Below, piece after piece: positions 1-7,151 of a DNA stretch of 64,000 nucleotides. Under the pieces are notes generated by a model, which had not been told where the DNA came from, made no database searches, and saw only the letters and a program-made list of their open reading frames with translations. Each line of letters begins with the position of its first letter. The first letter of the stretch is position 1. Position numbers and translations under genes: made by a program. The DNA is from Desulfosarcina widdelii (GTDB lineage Bacteria > Desulfobacterota > Desulfobacteria > Desulfobacterales > Desulfosarcinaceae), in NCBI RefSeq assembly GCF_009688965.1, contig NZ_AP021875.1, positions 2,852,001 to 2,916,000 on the forward strand. The letters are read 5' to 3'.

Positions 1-608
1 TCAACTTCCGATTCGATGGCCTCAATCTGTTTGCCCAGGAAACGAATTGTTTCTATCTGATGAAGGGCTGTGGAGACCAGATGCGGACAGTCAAACATCT
101 GCTTGATGAAATCGTCCCGGAAACGGACGATGGCGCTGACGCTTTGCTCAACGCCTCGATTGCGAGCAATCATACTTTGAAGGCTGAGGGTTTGAGTGGT
201 TCTCTGCTTGACGAACATCATCCTTCTTCGGAACATATCCCTTACGGATCGTAGCTTCTTGGGATAAATGTAACCTTGGGCCAGGATGCCCAACTGCAGC
301 AGGTGCGCCAGCCAGAAAGCATCCTTTTTGTCATCCCTGTGCTTCAAACCCTTGTACTGCTGGATGGCCGCCGGGTTGGCCAAGTGGACCTTGTAATTAT
401 TTTCCATCAGGCCATCCACAAGCCAATACCAATTGTAGGTTGACTCCACGACAACCCCTTGCAGTGTGCGCTTGTACTTGCGCAATACTTTCAGCACAGT
501 CTTCAGATTGTTGTCATAGCGGCGGCTGTGAAGCCGTTCGTTTTTGTGGTTGATCACACCGATGTAATTGTTGCTTGAATGCAGATCGATTCCGGCGTAA
601 GTTTTCAT
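1..608 (-). mobile_element. IS110-family transposase, 3' part cut by window edge
   Basis: This is the N-terminal ~202 residues of an IS110-type DEDD recombinase, which moves its element using a RuvC-like domain and, in characterised members, an element-encoded bridge RNA. The protein begins MKTYAGIDLHSSNNYIG, with the first catalytic Asp in the GIDLHSS motif. An acidic residue follows in VVVESTYNW, and then KHRDDKKDAFWLAHLL, typical of the family. The ATG at 608-606 is the natural start. No stop occurs before base 1, so the C-terminal Ser-containing domain lies outside the window. A structured non-coding stretch lies directly upstream. The family call is secure; completeness and activity cannot be judged. 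Confidence 0.88.
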
Positions 609-770
609 ATGGCACCTCCCTTTTGGTTGACATGTTACCCAATTATTCCATAGCGATGGTCGCTATGGAAAGGGAGGTGCCTTTTATTTTAACTCGGCGA
701 CTAGCAGGGAATCATCATGTGCGAGAATGGGCCATAAAAGCTCGTCGGAGCTCATGATGATTCCCTGCGG
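609..770 (-). ncRNA. Structured non-coding end of the IS110 element, possible bridge RNA
   Basis: Two strong inverted repeats lie just upstream of the transposase start. The first pairs 611-623 with 669-681 and encloses a second perfect 9-bp stem (648-656 with 660-668). The other is a perfect 16-bp repeat, 704-719 with 753-768. In characterised IS110-group elements the non-coding left end upstream of the transposase encodes the bridge RNA, so a structured stretch is expected here. That this is the bridge RNA is inference. The outer stem also covers the transposase ribosome-binding region and could damp its translation. The exact element boundary is not determined. Confidence 0.45.
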
Positions 771-882
771 GTTCCATACGCCCTTTAATGATTATCAGAA
801 CACTTAAACCGCAGGGTTTCGTTACCGATACCGATGCCGGCAGCGATGTCTATGTGTTTCACACCATTGCATAATACAATGC

Positions 883-1146
883 TCATTCGTGTGCATGATC
901 ATGGGAAGTCTTGTCATGCCCCGGGTGATCATGATCATGAGCCCCATGCTCGCCGCTATGGTCGTGGCTGTGATCGTCCTTTCCACTTACATGATTGTGG
1001 GCATGGCTGTGTTCATGTCCGTGTTCATGAGAGTGCTCATGCACATGGGGATGGCTATGGGTTTTATCTCCATGTGTATGGGCATGCTCGTGTTCGTGAG
1101 TGTGCGTGTGGGAATGTTGATGCTTGTGTTTGTGCTCACCTTCCAT
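883..1146 (-). CDS. Histidine-rich metal-binding small protein
   Basis: The 87-residue protein is made almost entirely of His alternating with Glu, Asp, Ser, Thr and Gly (MEGEHKHKHQHSHTHTHEHE and onward). It has no cysteines, signal peptide or membrane segment. Such composition is typical of intracellular Ni/Zn/Co storage or buffering proteins and of the His-rich tails of nickel chaperones. A strong ribosome-binding site (AAGGAGGTAAGC) precedes the ATG, supporting real translation on this strand rather than on the plus strand, where low-complexity frames also stay open. It is the last gene of the minus-strand group that starts with trmO, whose members look metal-related. The metal is unknown. 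Confidence 0.75.
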   Translation of the reverse strand: MEGEHKHKHQHSHTHTHEHEHAHTHGDKTHSHPHVHEHSHEHGHEHSHAHNHVSGKDDHSHDHSGEHGAHDHDHPGHDKTSHDHAHE

Positions 1147-1268
1147 GCTTACCTCCTTGACTGTTATAAATCTGCGTTTAATTTGATCGATAAGCGTTAA
1201 AACGACAAAGTTTTTAAAAATATAAAACCGATTTGGGCGGTTATACCAACAAAAAAAACGGACTGGAC

Positions 1269-1526
1269 CTATAGTTCATTCAATATCAGCCCGGCAAGGT
1301 GCGGGCCGGCGTCCATGTGCGCCAGGTCGTCGAGAAGCAGGAAGAGCCGATAGAGGTCGTCCGGGCTCAGTGCCCTTAGCGCCTCGTCCTCATAGTGCTC
1401 GATCCGCTCGGCAAAGGCCATGATATGGGGTTTAATGATCTCCAGGCTGTGCTGGCAATCCTTGCAGCAGCCTAAAAAATCATGTTTTTTCAGTTCGTGC
1501 TCATGTCGATAGTTTACATCGTGCAT
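1269..1526 (-). CDS. Small Cys/His-containing protein, function unknown
   Basis: I do not recognise this 85-residue protein. It begins MHDVNYRHEHELKKHDF and has a CCKDC cluster near residue 22, followed by a mostly helical acidic C-terminal half ending in LAGLILNEL. The N-terminal His residues with the Cys cluster suggest metal binding. An in-frame ATG 33 bases further upstream exists, but this start is preferred because AGGAT sits at suitable spacing before it and nothing SD-like precedes the earlier one. It lies between the ferredoxin and the His-rich protein and is probably co-transcribed with them. Confidence 0.6.
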   Translation of the reverse strand: MHDVNYRHEHELKKHDFLGCCKDCQHSLEIIKPHIMAFAERIEHYEDEALRALSPDDLYRLFLLLDDLAHMDAGPHLAGLILNEL

Positions 1527-1603
1527 GGATAATCCTATCTTTCCTATCCCGAAAAACATCGAAGCCGGGTTGCCCCTAAATTTCGGTACCCCTGAATGAA
1601 AGC

Positions 1604-1843
1604 TTAGGCACCGACATGCTTGGTTTCAATGGCGCCCAATGGGCAGGCCTCGATGCAGTCCCAGCATCCCATGCACATGTCCTGAAAAATCATCGGTTGT
1701 TCGAAGGCACCGTCCAGTTGTTTGATCACCTTGTGTTCACATGCCGGTACGGCTGGACAAAGCCCCTTATCCGGATTGCATCCGTTCGGATGGCATTTTT
1801 CGTAATTGATCGATGCAAATGTTTTTTTCGACTGTAAATTCAT
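1604..1843 (-). CDS. 4Fe-4S ferredoxin-type small protein
   Basis: The 79-residue protein carries a C-terminal CMGCWDCIEACPLGA motif, a typical CxxCxxCxxxCP 4Fe-4S site. Its N-terminal half holds four more cysteines (CHPNGC, then GLCPAVPAC) at irregular spacing that could bind a second cluster. It has no signal peptide and so is cytoplasmic. It probably carries electrons for a partner enzyme. The neighbouring FmdE-like protein suggests a link to molybdenum or tungsten enzymes, but this is inference. The start ATG has only a weak upstream ribosome-binding site. Confidence 0.8.
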   Translation of the reverse strand: MNLQSKKTFASINYEKCHPNGCNPDKGLCPAVPACEHKVIKQLDGAFEQPMIFQDMCMGCWDCIEACPLGAIETKHVGA

Positions 1844-1948
1844 TTTTACCCGTCAATGGTGTGAAAGTTCCGATTTTCTATACATTCTATAGTTCTTTTC
1901 GAAAATTTCCGCGGTTTGGTCAATGGATGCAGCCATTTCTCCACCATA

Positions 1949-2551
1949 TCAGGCCAAACAGCCCCTGCAAACCAGCGCGCCGTCCACGGATTCAAGTTTG
2001 GAATGCATGGTTGGCTCACCGCAACGACTGCATGGGGTGGATTTGTCGATGCGCGCCTTGTCGGGCATGCCGGCGGTGATCGGTGCCATGGAAAAGAGGT
2101 CTTCGGCGCGAATGTTCAAGATATCGGTCATCCGTTGAACCCCGAGGTTGTCCAGTTCGCTTTTTTCGGCATCGGTAATGCTGCCGTCGCGGTTCTTTTT
2201 GAACAACTCGATCTGGCGTTCGTTAACCCGAAACGTATCGGGTCGCATGATCAGCCGCACGCCCTGGCCGGTGCGGCGGTTGAAGAAGGTAAAGCCCATC
2301 TTGCCGTAATCCTTGTAAATCAGATTCCCTTTGCCGAAGGTGCAGCCGGTGAGCACCTGGATGGCGTCCACGCAGCAGGCATCGGTTTCCACGATAGCCA
2401 CCAACTCCTCGTCCAGTGCGCGCTTTCCCCTCAGCCAGTCCATACCGGTCGTGGCGGCCTTGTAGCCGATGGCCAGCCCGCCGCAGACATGGCCGTGAAA
2501 GTCTGCGCAGCGCTTCCAATCCTCACTTTCCATGATTTGCTGGGCGTTCAT
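1949..2551 (-). CDS. FmdE-family protein with C-terminal zinc ribbon
   Basis: This resembles subunit E of formylmethanofuran dehydrogenase (FmdE family), a stand-alone protein in many sulfate reducers often found near Mo/W genes. The N-terminal FHGHVCGGLAIGYKA motif, followed by ETDACCVDAIQVLTGCT and GKGNL, is the family signature of metal-binding His and Cys residues. The last 40 residues form a zinc ribbon (CSRCGEPTMHSK then VCRGCLA). The ATG at 2551 is chosen because AAGGAG lies 6 bases before it; a TTG 15 bases upstream is also open but overlaps the stop of trmO. Function in bacteria lacking methanofuran is unsettled; a role in metal or cofactor handling is inferred from context. Confidence 0.85.
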   Translation of the reverse strand: MNAQQIMESEDWKRCADFHGHVCGGLAIGYKAATTGMDWLRGKRALDEELVAIVETDACCVDAIQVLTGCTFGKGNLIYKDYGKMGFTFFNRRTGQGVRLIMRPDTFRVNERQIELFKKNRDGSITDAEKSELDNLGVQRMTDILNIRAEDLFSMAPITAGMPDKARIDKSTPCSRCGEPTMHSKLESVDGALVCRGCLA

Positions 2552-2562
2552 GCGGTTCTCCT

Positions 2563-3108
2563 TCAATCTATTTCCATTTCCCTGTAAAGCTGTTCCATCC
2601 AGGCCGGCGTTTTCAGGCCGTCCACCTTGAGGTAGCTTTTCGAATAGGGCTTTACATCGACGATGGGGCTGCCGTCCACCGCCTCCAATCCTTTAACAGT
2701 AATCACGTTGCCGTTGCGCGCAACCAGGGGCACGGCCGATACCAGCACCGGATTGGGCCGGGCCGGACTGCAGGTGGCGAAAATACCCTGCAGGGGCATA
2801 TCCTTGCGTCCCATGGGATGCACTTTTCTCAGGTTGCGCCGGGACGGGTCAAGCAGGTGCGGCCAGTAAAGCACCAGCACGTGGGAGAAGCCCTCGATGC
2901 CATCCAACAGTTCCTCCCACTCGGGATCGATGATCAATTCACAGATGCCTTTCTCGACCTGGCGATGATAAGCCTTGATATTTTCCATTCGATCCGTCAG
3001 GGAAAGGTCATCTTCATCCGCCGACAGCATAGGTGCCTTGATCTCGCTGCGTACCACGCCCACCGGCTTCAACGTCATATCCATAAATGTTTGTTTGGTG
3101 TCGTTCAC
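2563..3108 (-). CDS. trmO: TrmO/TsaA-family tRNA methyltransferase-like protein
   Basis: The 181-residue protein contains the TsaA/UPF0066 fold, including IEGFSHVLVLYWPHLL, the SPARPNPV motif and the GLEAVDGSPIVDVKPY motif. The Escherichia coli member TrmO methylates N6-threonylcarbamoyl-adenosine at position 37 of tRNA. Short single-domain versions like this one are frequent in anaerobes next to Mo/W and nickel genes, so the role here may differ from tRNA modification. The start is GTG at 3108 with CAGGAG 6 bases upstream. It is first in a minus-strand group with fmdE, whose start follows closely. Upstream lie a tiny ORF and a structured RNA-like element that may regulate the group. Confidence 0.85.
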   Translation of the reverse strand: MNDTKQTFMDMTLKPVGVVRSEIKAPMLSADEDDLSLTDRMENIKAYHRQVEKGICELIIDPEWEELLDGIEGFSHVLVLYWPHLLDPSRRNLRKVHPMGRKDMPLQGIFATCSPARPNPVLVSAVPLVARNGNVITVKGLEAVDGSPIVDVKPYSKSYLKVDGLKTPAWMEQLYREMEID

Positions 3109-3177
3109 TTTTTTCTCCTGTTTCGAAAAATTTTTGGAAAACCAAGGAATCGGTAACCAATCCAGGGGATGAAGCCC

Positions 3178-3249
3178 CTAAGGCAGCATATATGCCTCGT
3201 AGTCGATCAACCCGTTGGCATTCCCTCTGCTCAGCGACTTTTTCAGCAT
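3178..3249 (-). CDS. Candidate 23-codon leader or small protein ORF
   Basis: Immediately after the T-rich tail of the structured element at 3258-3320 there is GGAGG at ideal spacing before an ATG. It opens a 23-residue frame beginning MLKKSLSRGNANGLIDYEAY and ending in TAG. A GGGGCTTCATCCCC hairpin follows the stop. The order stem, strong SD, tiny ORF, hairpin, trmO is what a leader peptide or a regulated small protein would look like. No homolog is known to me, and the evidence is only the SD and position. Confidence 0.4.
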   Translation of the reverse strand: MLKKSLSRGNANGLIDYEAYMLP

Positions 3250-3257
3250 GAATCCTC

Positions 3258-3320
3258 CAAAAATAAAAAAGCCATGAAAGCGCGGACCCGTTATCGGATT
3301 GCTTCGCCTTCATGGCTCGT
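3258..3320 (-). ncRNA. Element I, copy 1: structured leader RNA ahead of trmO-fmdE
   Basis: On the minus strand AGCCATGAA (3317-3309) pairs with TTCATGGCT (3278-3270). GAAGGC starts within the 5' arm of that stem, and an inner stem follows in which GC-TCC opposes GGG-GC. TTTTTTATTTTT follows directly. Two further copies with the same arrangement occur at 14205-14259 and 30459-30518. A small extra hairpin (GTTGA with TCAAC, 3319-3339) lies just 5'. The stem plus T-run could act as an intrinsic terminator or attenuator. The conserved GAAGGC and the inner stem go beyond what a terminator needs, which suggests ligand or protein recognition. Confidence 0.55.
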
Positions 3321-3440
3321 TGAGTATGTGTGCATCAACCCTAACGGTCGATGTGATTATTTTTTCAAAAATGATCGACTTCGGTCGATGCGATTACGTG
3401 TCGAAGGATATAGGCGGTCAAGAACGCAGCGTCAAGTCTT

Positions 3441-3722
3441 TTAGCTTATGCTGATTTGAATGATTTTATTCAGCGTGAACAATTCTTTTTGAATATCGAG
3501 CAACTTGCTCTGCATCAACGTTCCCAGGACCGCCAGGCGCCCCTGATGACTGCCGGATTTGTCGAGCAGATGATCGATCTCTTTTTGATATGCCTTCATA
3601 TGGGGTCGCTTTTTAAGAAACCGGGCGCGCTCGGCCAGGGCCTCCTGCAAGATCTCCTCTGTCGAAGCAGGCTTCCGCTTATGTTTTTGGATGTCACCTT
3701 TGTAATCGTTTTCCATTCGCAT
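3441..3722 (-). CDS. Small charged helical protein, function unknown
   Basis: The 93-residue protein begins MRMENDYKGDIQKHKRKPAS and is rich in Lys, Glu and Leu with long predicted helices (EEILQEALAERARFLKK; LMQSKLLDIQKELFTLNKI). It has no cysteines, signal peptide or membrane segment. The start is set at 3722, where AGGAAAGG lies a short way upstream; an ATG two codons further in is equally possible. The open frame continues upstream with an unlikely hydrophobic sequence. It is separated from its neighbours by non-coding DNA and may be single. I do not recognise the family. Confidence 0.55.
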   Translation of the reverse strand: MRMENDYKGDIQKHKRKPASTEEILQEALAERARFLKKRPHMKAYQKEIDHLLDKSGSHQGRLAVLGTLMQSKLLDIQKELFTLNKIIQISIS

Positions 3723-4157
3723 TCCGCACCTTTCCTGAATCAGCAACCATTGAGGTATCAATGGTAACATTAGCATACATGGATGCCCACTGGCAGGCAA
3801 TACCATTGTCTAATTGCAAGCTCGATGCAAGCGACATTCCAAAAACTGTGAATATTTAAATCATAACATTATCAACAGGTTAAAAAGAAGCCGCCATCAT
3901 GCCGCGTCGAACATGGCAACAACTTCCCAGAAAATGAGCAAACGCGCAGTTTATCTATTTCATTATTTACCCAAGGAAGTTGGTATCTCTCCCGACCATC
4001 CAGCAGGGTCCGTTGTTACTGCCATTGACAAGGTCAATTCATCATTGGCGATCCATCCAAATTATCTATTGGACTTCGACGAACGCCTGTGTGATGAGTA
4101 AATGCTCATTTATAAGAAATATTCCATAACCAGCCAAGGAAAGGAGGACGTAAGCGC
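3723..4157. other. Intergenic region upstream of yedE
   Basis: This 435-base stretch separates the divergent gene at 3441-3722 from yedE. A 95-codon frame on the plus strand (3814-4101) has no ribosome-binding site and no family-like sequence, so I treat it as chance. A TTGACA hexamer at 4026 has no matching -10 box at usual spacing. AGGAAAGGAGG just before 4158 is the yedE ribosome-binding site. Confidence 0.4.
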
Positions 4158-5243
4158 ATGAAAAATTTTTTTGCCAGCCGCTGGGGCATCATCAGCGTAG
4201 GCGCGATTATCGGCATTCTGGCCGCTTTGCTGCAGAAGCTGGGCAATCCCGGAAACATGGGCATCTGCGTGGCCTGTTTCGAACGCGACATCGCCGGTGC
4301 CCTGGGTCTTCACCGGGCCGGTGTGGTGCAATATATCCGTCCTGAAATCATCGGGTTCGTCATCGGTTCGATGATTGCCGCCTATATGTTCAAAGAATTC
4401 CGACCCCGGGTCGGTTCGGCACCCATTGTCCGATTCGTTCTAGGTGCCTTTGCCATGATCGGGGCACTGGTCTTTCTGGGATGTCCGTGGCGGGCGGTGT
4501 TGCGACTGGCCGGCGGAGACGGCAATGCCATCCTGGGGTTGCTGGGGTTGACCGGCGGGATCTGGATCGGCACTCTTTTCCTCAAAAACGGGTATAACCT
4601 GGGCCGCACCCAGAACACCCATGCAACGGTGGGATGGATGCTGCCCCTGATCATGCTGGGATTTCTGATCCTCACGCTGATGTATCCTCAGATAGACGGC
4701 GAGCCCAAAAGCGGCGTTCTCTTTTACAGCCTCAAGGGTCCCGGCGCCATGCACGCCCCACTCGTCATTGCCCTGATCGTGGGATTGGGCATCGGTTTTC
4801 TGGCCCAGCGCAGTCGTTTCTGTACCATGGGTGCCATTCGGGACGTGGTGCTGTTCGGTCAGACCCATCTGCTCACCGGCTTTCTCAGCCTGGTGGTTTT
4901 CGCTTTCCTGACCAACCTGGCCCTGGGTCAGTTCCATCCGGGCTTTGCCGGTCAGCCCGTGGCCCACACCATGCACGTCTGGAATTTCGCCGGGATGGTC
5001 CTGGCCGGTCTGGCCTTCGCCCTGGCCGGCGGCTGCCCCGGTCGGCAGTTGTTTCTCTCCGGTGAAGGCGACGGCGATGCCGCCGTATTTGTGTTGGGAA
5101 TGATTGTCGGAGCCGGGTTCGCCCACAATTTCGGGCTGGCCAGTTCCCCCAAGGGTGTTGGCCCCCATGGCATCGCCGCCGTGGTTGTTGGACTGGTCGT
5201 GTGCCTGTTCATTGGCTTTACAATGCGTAAAAAAGCATCTTAA
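4158..5243 (+). CDS. yedE: YedE/YeeE-family membrane transporter (sulfur or selenium related)
   Basis: The 361-residue protein has about ten membrane segments in two related halves. Each half carries a Gly-rich Cys motif (FLGCPWRAVLRLAGGDGNA and AGGCPGRQLFLSGEGDGDA). Other conserved Cys lie in GICVACFERDIAGA and QRSRFCTMGAIRD. Characterised YeeE/TsuA proteins import thiosulfate, passing it along a line of Cys residues, and the YedE branch has been linked by genomic context to selenium use. It starts an operon with TusA/YedF-, DUF3343- and ribokinase-like genes, consistent with import of reduced sulfur or selenium and hand-over to TusA. Which element is carried cannot be decided here: no selD or selA is visible in the window. 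Confidence 0.88.
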   Translation: MKNFFASRWGIISVGAIIGILAALLQKLGNPGNMGICVACFERDIAGALGLHRAGVVQYIRPEIIGFVIGSMIAAYMFKEFRPRVGSAPIVRFVLGAFAMIGALVFLGCPWRAVLRLAGGDGNAILGLLGLTGGIWIGTLFLKNGYNLGRTQNTHATVGWMLPLIMLGFLILTLMYPQIDGEPKSGVLFYSLKGPGAMHAPLVIALIVGLGIGFLAQRSRFCTMGAIRDVVLFGQTHLLTGFLSLVVFAFLTNLALGQFHPGFAGQPVAHTMHVWNFAGMVLAGLAFALAGGCPGRQLFLSGEGDGDAAVFVLGMIVGAGFAHNFGLASSPKGVGPHGIAAVVVGLVVCLFIGFTMRKKAS

Positions 5244-5244
5244 A

Positions 5245-5382
5245 GCCTGTTTGATAAACCCGTCTAAGGCCCGCTACCGGCGTTGGAAAGTGTCTCAAAA
5301 TGCTCACATATTACATATATGCTCCGCTTTTAAGCCACCTTCCGCCTTGTTATCGGGCCTGATCCAGATTTCTCGAACAGAC
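5245..5382. repeat. Imperfect 138-bp palindromic intergenic element
   Basis: The left arm from GCCTGTTTGATAAACC matches the reverse complement of the right arm ending GAACAGAC over roughly 65 bases with mismatches; both arms share AAGGCCCG or TCAGGCCCG and GGAAAGTG or GGAAGGTG. The centre contains ACATATTACATATATG. It looks like a REP/MITE-type hairpin inserted between yedE and tusA, and would form a long hairpin in a shared transcript. Confidence 0.5.
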
Positions 5383-5401
5383 TTTCAAGGAGGGTAGAAT
5401 C

Positions 5402-5620
5402 ATGAGTACAACCATCGATGCACGCGGATTATCGTGCCCACAACCGGTGTTGCTGACCCTGGACGAAATCAAAAAGGGAAGTGAGTCGGAAATCGTTGTC
5501 CTGGTGGACACGGACACTTCCAAGGAAAACGTGTCCCGAGCCGCCCAAAGTCAGGGATGCACCGTAACCGGCGTAGAGCCGGACGGGGATGGCTACCGCA
5601 TTCTGATAGCCAAGGCCTAA
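5402..5620 (+). CDS. TusA/YedF-family sulfur carrier protein
   Basis: The 72-residue protein has the family signature ARGLSCPQPVLLTLDEIKK near the N-terminus. Cys12 within CPQP is the persulfide (or perselenide) carrying residue. The rest fits the two-layer TusA fold. Full-length YedF proteins have an additional DsrE-like domain, which is absent here. AGGAGG precedes the ATG at good spacing. It follows yedE and precedes the DUF3343 gene, an arrangement repeatedly linked to sulfur or selenium delivery. It probably receives sulfur from YedE or a desulfurase and passes it on. Confidence 0.9.
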   Translation: MSTTIDARGLSCPQPVLLTLDEIKKGSESEIVVLVDTDTSKENVSRAAQSQGCTVTGVEPDGDGYRILIAKA

Positions 5621-5636
5621 AACATGAAGGTGTAAG

Positions 5637-6194
5637 GTGGGATTTTTCAATTTTTTCGATCGCACTGCCAAAAAATCGAAACCGGCGGCGGTAAGCCAGG
5701 AGGACCGGGGCTTTCTGGTATTCGAGAACACCAGCGAAGTCATCCAGGCGGAAAACCTGCTCAAACGGGAGGGCTGGACCGTACAGGTGATGGGGCCGCC
5801 GCCGGAGATCCACTCGGGCTGTGACTTGGTGATCACCTTCCCCCTGATCGAAGAACTGAATATCCTGCGGCTGCTCGATAAAAACCATCTCCCGCCCCTG
5901 TCGGTGGTGCCGGTCACCGGTCCGTTGCTCGAACCGGTCGGCATCTACCAGGTCAAGGACTTCGGCGAATACCTCATGGTGCGCGCGGCCAACATGAAGA
6001 TCGTCGTAGAGAAGAAAAACCGAAAAATCGTCAACGTTTCCGGCGGCGGCTGTCCGGATGTGCCCTATCTGGCCCGAAAGATGGTCGGCAAAACCATTGA
6101 TGAAGCGCCCCGCCCCCGCGAAATCGGCCACACCCTGTGCGGCTATGCCCTGGAACTGGCTTTCGAGGAGACCCGGGTTCGATGCGCGCCATAG
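5637..6194 (+). CDS. DUF3343-containing protein
   Basis: The 185-residue protein has an N-terminal DUF3343-like segment (RGFLVFENTSEVIQAENLL and VMGPPPEIHSGCDLVITF). A second part contains NVSGGGCPDVPYLA and HTLCGYALELAFE, with conserved Gly/Cys. DUF3343 proteins co-occur with YedE and TusA/YedF, and the putative polar Cys residues would suit sulfur or selenium hand-over. The start is GTG at 5637 with AAGG 6-8 bases upstream. The 3' end overlaps the next gene (ATG at 6182), so the two are translationally coupled. The biochemical role is unknown. Confidence 0.8.
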   Translation: MGFFNFFDRTAKKSKPAAVSQEDRGFLVFENTSEVIQAENLLKREGWTVQVMGPPPEIHSGCDLVITFPLIEELNILRLLDKNHLPPLSVVPVTGPLLEPVGIYQVKDFGEYLMVRAANMKIVVEKKNRKIVNVSGGGCPDVPYLARKMVGKTIDEAPRPREIGHTLCGYALELAFEETRVRCAP

Positions 6195-7081
6195 TCGGAA
6201 CCGTACCGTTCGAGGATTTTCCCCTCACCGTGGGCAAAGTCTCTCTCTCCGGACAGGACCTGCACATCGGCGGACGCACCGTACCCGTCAACCGTGGCAC
6301 GCCGGCCCTGCTGGCGGCAACGGTCAGAGCCCTGGAAGTGCTTGGCAACGGAAAGGTCACCGGTTTTCTTGTCGGGGACATCGGCCTTGGCAAGGGTAGC
6401 CGCCGACTGTATGAAATGCTGGTCCGGGATCTGGACGGATATGATCTTGAAAGCCTAACCTTCCACTACCTGCAGCCGGATGTGGACTGGCATAACCGAG
6501 TCCTCTTTGCCGTGGAGGAAATGCCCCGGCGACCGCTGCTGATCGCCGACGCCGGGTTCATGTATGCGGCCAAGATGAGCGGCAGCGCAGCCGAATACGA
6601 TCTGTTCACGCCGGATGCAGGCGAGTTGGCTTTTCTGGCCGACGAAGCGGCCCCCCACCCCTTTTACACCCGCGGGTTCATCCTGCACGACGAAAACAAA
6701 ATTCCCGATCTGATTCAGCGGGCCTATTCGCACAAGAATGCGGCTCGTCATCTATTGGTCAAGGGAGAAATCGATCGTCTGGCCAATCGTTCGGGTATTC
6801 TGGAAAGCGTCGACGGACCGTCCGTAGACGCCATGGAAGCCATGGGCGGCACCGGCGACACACTGACCGGACTGGCCGCCGCGTTGATCGGTTCCAACGG
6901 CCTCTCTCTGACCGAAGCGACCATCGCAGCGGCGAAGATCAACCGCGAGGCCGGTGCATTGGCCGATTTGACACCGGCCAGCCAGGTTGCCGATCTGGTC
7001 CGTCGGCTTCCACAGGCAATGGAAAAAGTCCTGGGAGCAGTTTCGCAGCGTTGCGGCTTTCCCATTGAAAAAACGAGGTAA
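6182..7081 (+). CDS. Ribokinase-superfamily protein, NAD(P)HX-dehydratase-like
   Basis: The 299-residue protein resembles the C-terminal kinase/dehydratase domain of NAD(P)H-hydrate repair enzymes. It has the LLIADAGFMY segment, TPDAGELAFLADE, HLLVKGEIDRLA and, most clearly, the anion-hole motif AMGGTGDTLTGLAAAL. Ribokinase-fold enzymes bind a nucleotide at this GGTGD site. The epimerase domain that usually precedes it in NnrD fusions is missing. The ATG at 6182 overlaps the stop of the DUF3343 gene. Position in the yedE-tusA operon suggests a phosphorylation or dehydration step in the same pathway, but the substrate is unknown. A strong terminator follows. Confidence 0.75.
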   Translation: MRAIVGTVPFEDFPLTVGKVSLSGQDLHIGGRTVPVNRGTPALLAATVRALEVLGNGKVTGFLVGDIGLGKGSRRLYEMLVRDLDGYDLESLTFHYLQPDVDWHNRVLFAVEEMPRRPLLIADAGFMYAAKMSGSAAEYDLFTPDAGELAFLADEAAPHPFYTRGFILHDENKIPDLIQRAYSHKNAARHLLVKGEIDRLANRSGILESVDGPSVDAMEAMGGTGDTLTGLAAALIGSNGLSLTEATIAAAKINREAGALADLTPASQVADLVRRLPQAMEKVLGAVSQRCGFPIEKTR

Positions 7082-7122
7082 CGGGAGCCGCTGTTTTTCG
7101 CTTTTTATAGATGTAATGAAAA

Positions 7123-7151
7123 TGGGGGTCGGGTCCGACCCCAATTTTTTT
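7123..7151 (+). terminator. Intrinsic terminator between convergent operons
   Basis: GGGGTCGG (7125-7132) pairs with CCGACCCC (7135-7142) around a 2-base loop and is followed by AATTTTTTT. It ends the yedE operon and overlaps the 3' end of the activase gene coming from the other strand. Confidence 0.85.

Larger units (their letters stand above)
3109..3440. other. Leader region of the trmO operon
   Basis: This 332-base gap holds the 23-codon ORF and Element I copy 1. The remaining ~120 bases next to the DUF-like gene at 3441 show no further feature I can support. Confidence 0.5.

Noticed and set aside
834..1200. Long plus-strand frames opposite the His-rich gene
   Set aside because: They are low-complexity mirror images (CAT/CAC repeats) of the minus-strand gene, which has a strong ribosome-binding site; the plus-strand frames lack one.
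1916..2587. 223-codon plus-strand frame over fmdE
   Set aside because: It is the complement of a well-supported FmdE protein with family motifs and its own Shine-Dalgarno site.
3814..4101. 95-codon plus-strand frame between 3722 and yedE
   Set aside because: No ribosome-binding site, no domain-like sequence and no conserved motif; probably chance.
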